A stretch of 15,184 nucleotides of DNA from Bacteroidales bacterium GP4 (lineage in GTDB: Bacteria; Bacteroidota; Bacteroidia; Bacteroidales; Muribaculaceae). The stretch covers positions 8,704 through 23,887 of the forward strand of contig DAAL01000263.1 in the NCBI GenBank assembly GCA_001701065.1, written 5' to 3'. The translations under genes and the position numbers were made by a program. Under the pieces are notes generated by a model that was not told where the DNA came from, did no database searches, and saw only the letters and a program-made list of their open reading frames with translations. Of this stretch, positions 14,583-15,184 are shown one piece after another (within the stretch, counting starts at the first letter, position 1; every line of letters starts with the position of its first letter).

Positions 14583-15184
14583 TTATTGAATTAGCCCTAT
14601 CTCTTCGCTGTTTTGAAGAATAGTTTTGAGCAGCATCTTTTCGTCGAAGTTATCGGGGTTGATTTCCACCAACTGGGTTATGACCTTAAGGCACTGATAA
14701 GCTTCGTTGAGCGCGGCATCTTCAGGAAAGGCTCTTCCTGTAGCGTAATAATAGTGGTAGAGCAGCGTACCCAATGCCTTTACTATGTCATTGACGGCAG
14801 AGAGTGCCTTTGAGTTGTCCTGCGGCTTGGTGTTGCTGAGTACCTTTTCCAGAACATTCCAGGTGACAAGGTATAAGGCGAGACGAGCCGGAGCCTCGAC
14901 AGTCACTGCCGATGTGTAGGCGGCAACTGTCATGCATGTGGCATAAGCTTCCTGAAGCCGGTCCTGGCAGATCATGACACGACAATGGGCGCAAGCCGCC
15001 GCAATGAGTTCCGATGCTGTCTCTTCCGATTGGGATTCGCGCCATTCGCTGAAACAGTCGGCAAGAATTTCTTCGGCTATCATCGACGCACTGATGGTGT
15101 CTCCGGCATTAAGGTTATCGTAGACTGTGCTTAGATTGCTGTTGAAGTTCTCGGCATTCTTCACGCTGTAGTGGGTCTTGAAGT
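14583..15184 (-). CDS. hypothetical alpha-helical protein (N-terminus outside window)
   Basis: The frame runs from the window edge to a stop at 14583. A GTG at 15164 could start a 193-residue protein, but the frame is open through the last codons (reading FKTHYS before it), and GTG starts are uncommon in this group, so the true start is probably upstream of the window. The visible part has no signal peptide and looks almost wholly helical, with Ala/Leu/Glu-rich amphipathic stretches (for example ASMIAEEILADC and ARLALYLVTWNVLEKVL), compatible with a TPR-like or other helical-repeat fold. I recognise no family or catalytic motif. It ends 10 bp before pyrK on the same strand, so it may share its transcript. 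Any role in pyrimidine synthesis is speculation from position. Confidence 0.65.
   Translation of the reverse strand, partial: FKTHYSVKNAENFNSNLSTVYDNLNAGDTISASMIAEEILADCFSEWRESQSEETASELIAAACAHCRVMICQDRLQEAYATCMTVAAYTSAVTVEAPARLALYLVTWNVLEKVLSNTKPQDNSKALSAVNDIVKALGTLLYHYYYATGRAFPEDAALNEAYQCLKVITQLVEINPDNFDEKMLLKTILQNSEEIGLIQ

Noticed and set aside
1..15184. Defence system, prophage, integron, CRISPR array or mobile element
   Set aside because: All thirteen genes are housekeeping or envelope genes, or helical/lipoprotein unknowns embedded in housekeeping operons; I saw no transposase, integrase, repeat-spacer pattern, terminal inverted repeats or tRNA attachment site.

Overview
The window looks like a chromosomal core-genome segment from an anaerobic member of the Bacteroidales, plausibly Muribaculaceae or a relative. 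That placement is an inference from four things: Bacteroidetes-type -7 promoter boxes (TAnnTTTG), A-rich start regions with no Shine-Dalgarno sequence, a Bacteroidetes-specific type of putative porin, and an NAD-linked class 1B dihydroorotate dehydrogenase (PyrD+PyrK). I see no tRNA or rRNA, insertion sequence, phage gene, CRISPR array or other sign of recent transfer. Coding density is very high: the largest intergenic gap is 130 bp, so no gene-free stretch exceeds 300 bp.

Layout from left to right. (1) Bases 1-1886, plus strand: the C-terminal part of an AmpG-like MFS transporter, then a secreted alpha/beta hydrolase. (2) Bases 1883-5581, minus strand: a likely operon read engB -> long RelA/SpoT homologue -> lipoprotein. 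Its last stop codon overlaps the hydrolase stop in a shared TTAA. (3) Bases 5712-8709, plus strand: a TrmN6-type tRNA methyltransferase and an S9 (DPP IV-like) exported peptidase, divergent from engB across a 130-bp two-promoter region. (4) Bases 8715-9839, minus strand: glycerate kinase, convergent with the peptidase with a 5-bp gap. (5) Bases 9949-12819, plus strand: an outer-membrane putative porin and a periplasmic solute-binding-type lipoprotein, divergent from glycerate kinase. A strong bidirectional hairpin terminator follows at 12845-12890. (6) Bases 12909-15184, minus strand: an unknown helical protein (cut by the window edge), then pyrK and pyrD with a 13-bp overlap.

Most of this is housekeeping: tRNA modification, ribosome assembly GTPase, stringent response, pyrimidine synthesis and glycerate use. 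No clear new multi-gene system is visible. The points most worth a second look are: a long RSH protein whose ppGpp-hydrolase active site is almost completely lost while the synthetase is intact; a porin plus solute-binding protein pair with no ABC permease or ATPase; promoter boxes placed so close to two start codons that the mRNAs should be almost leaderless; and uncharacterised proteins embedded in the RSH and pyrimidine operons.
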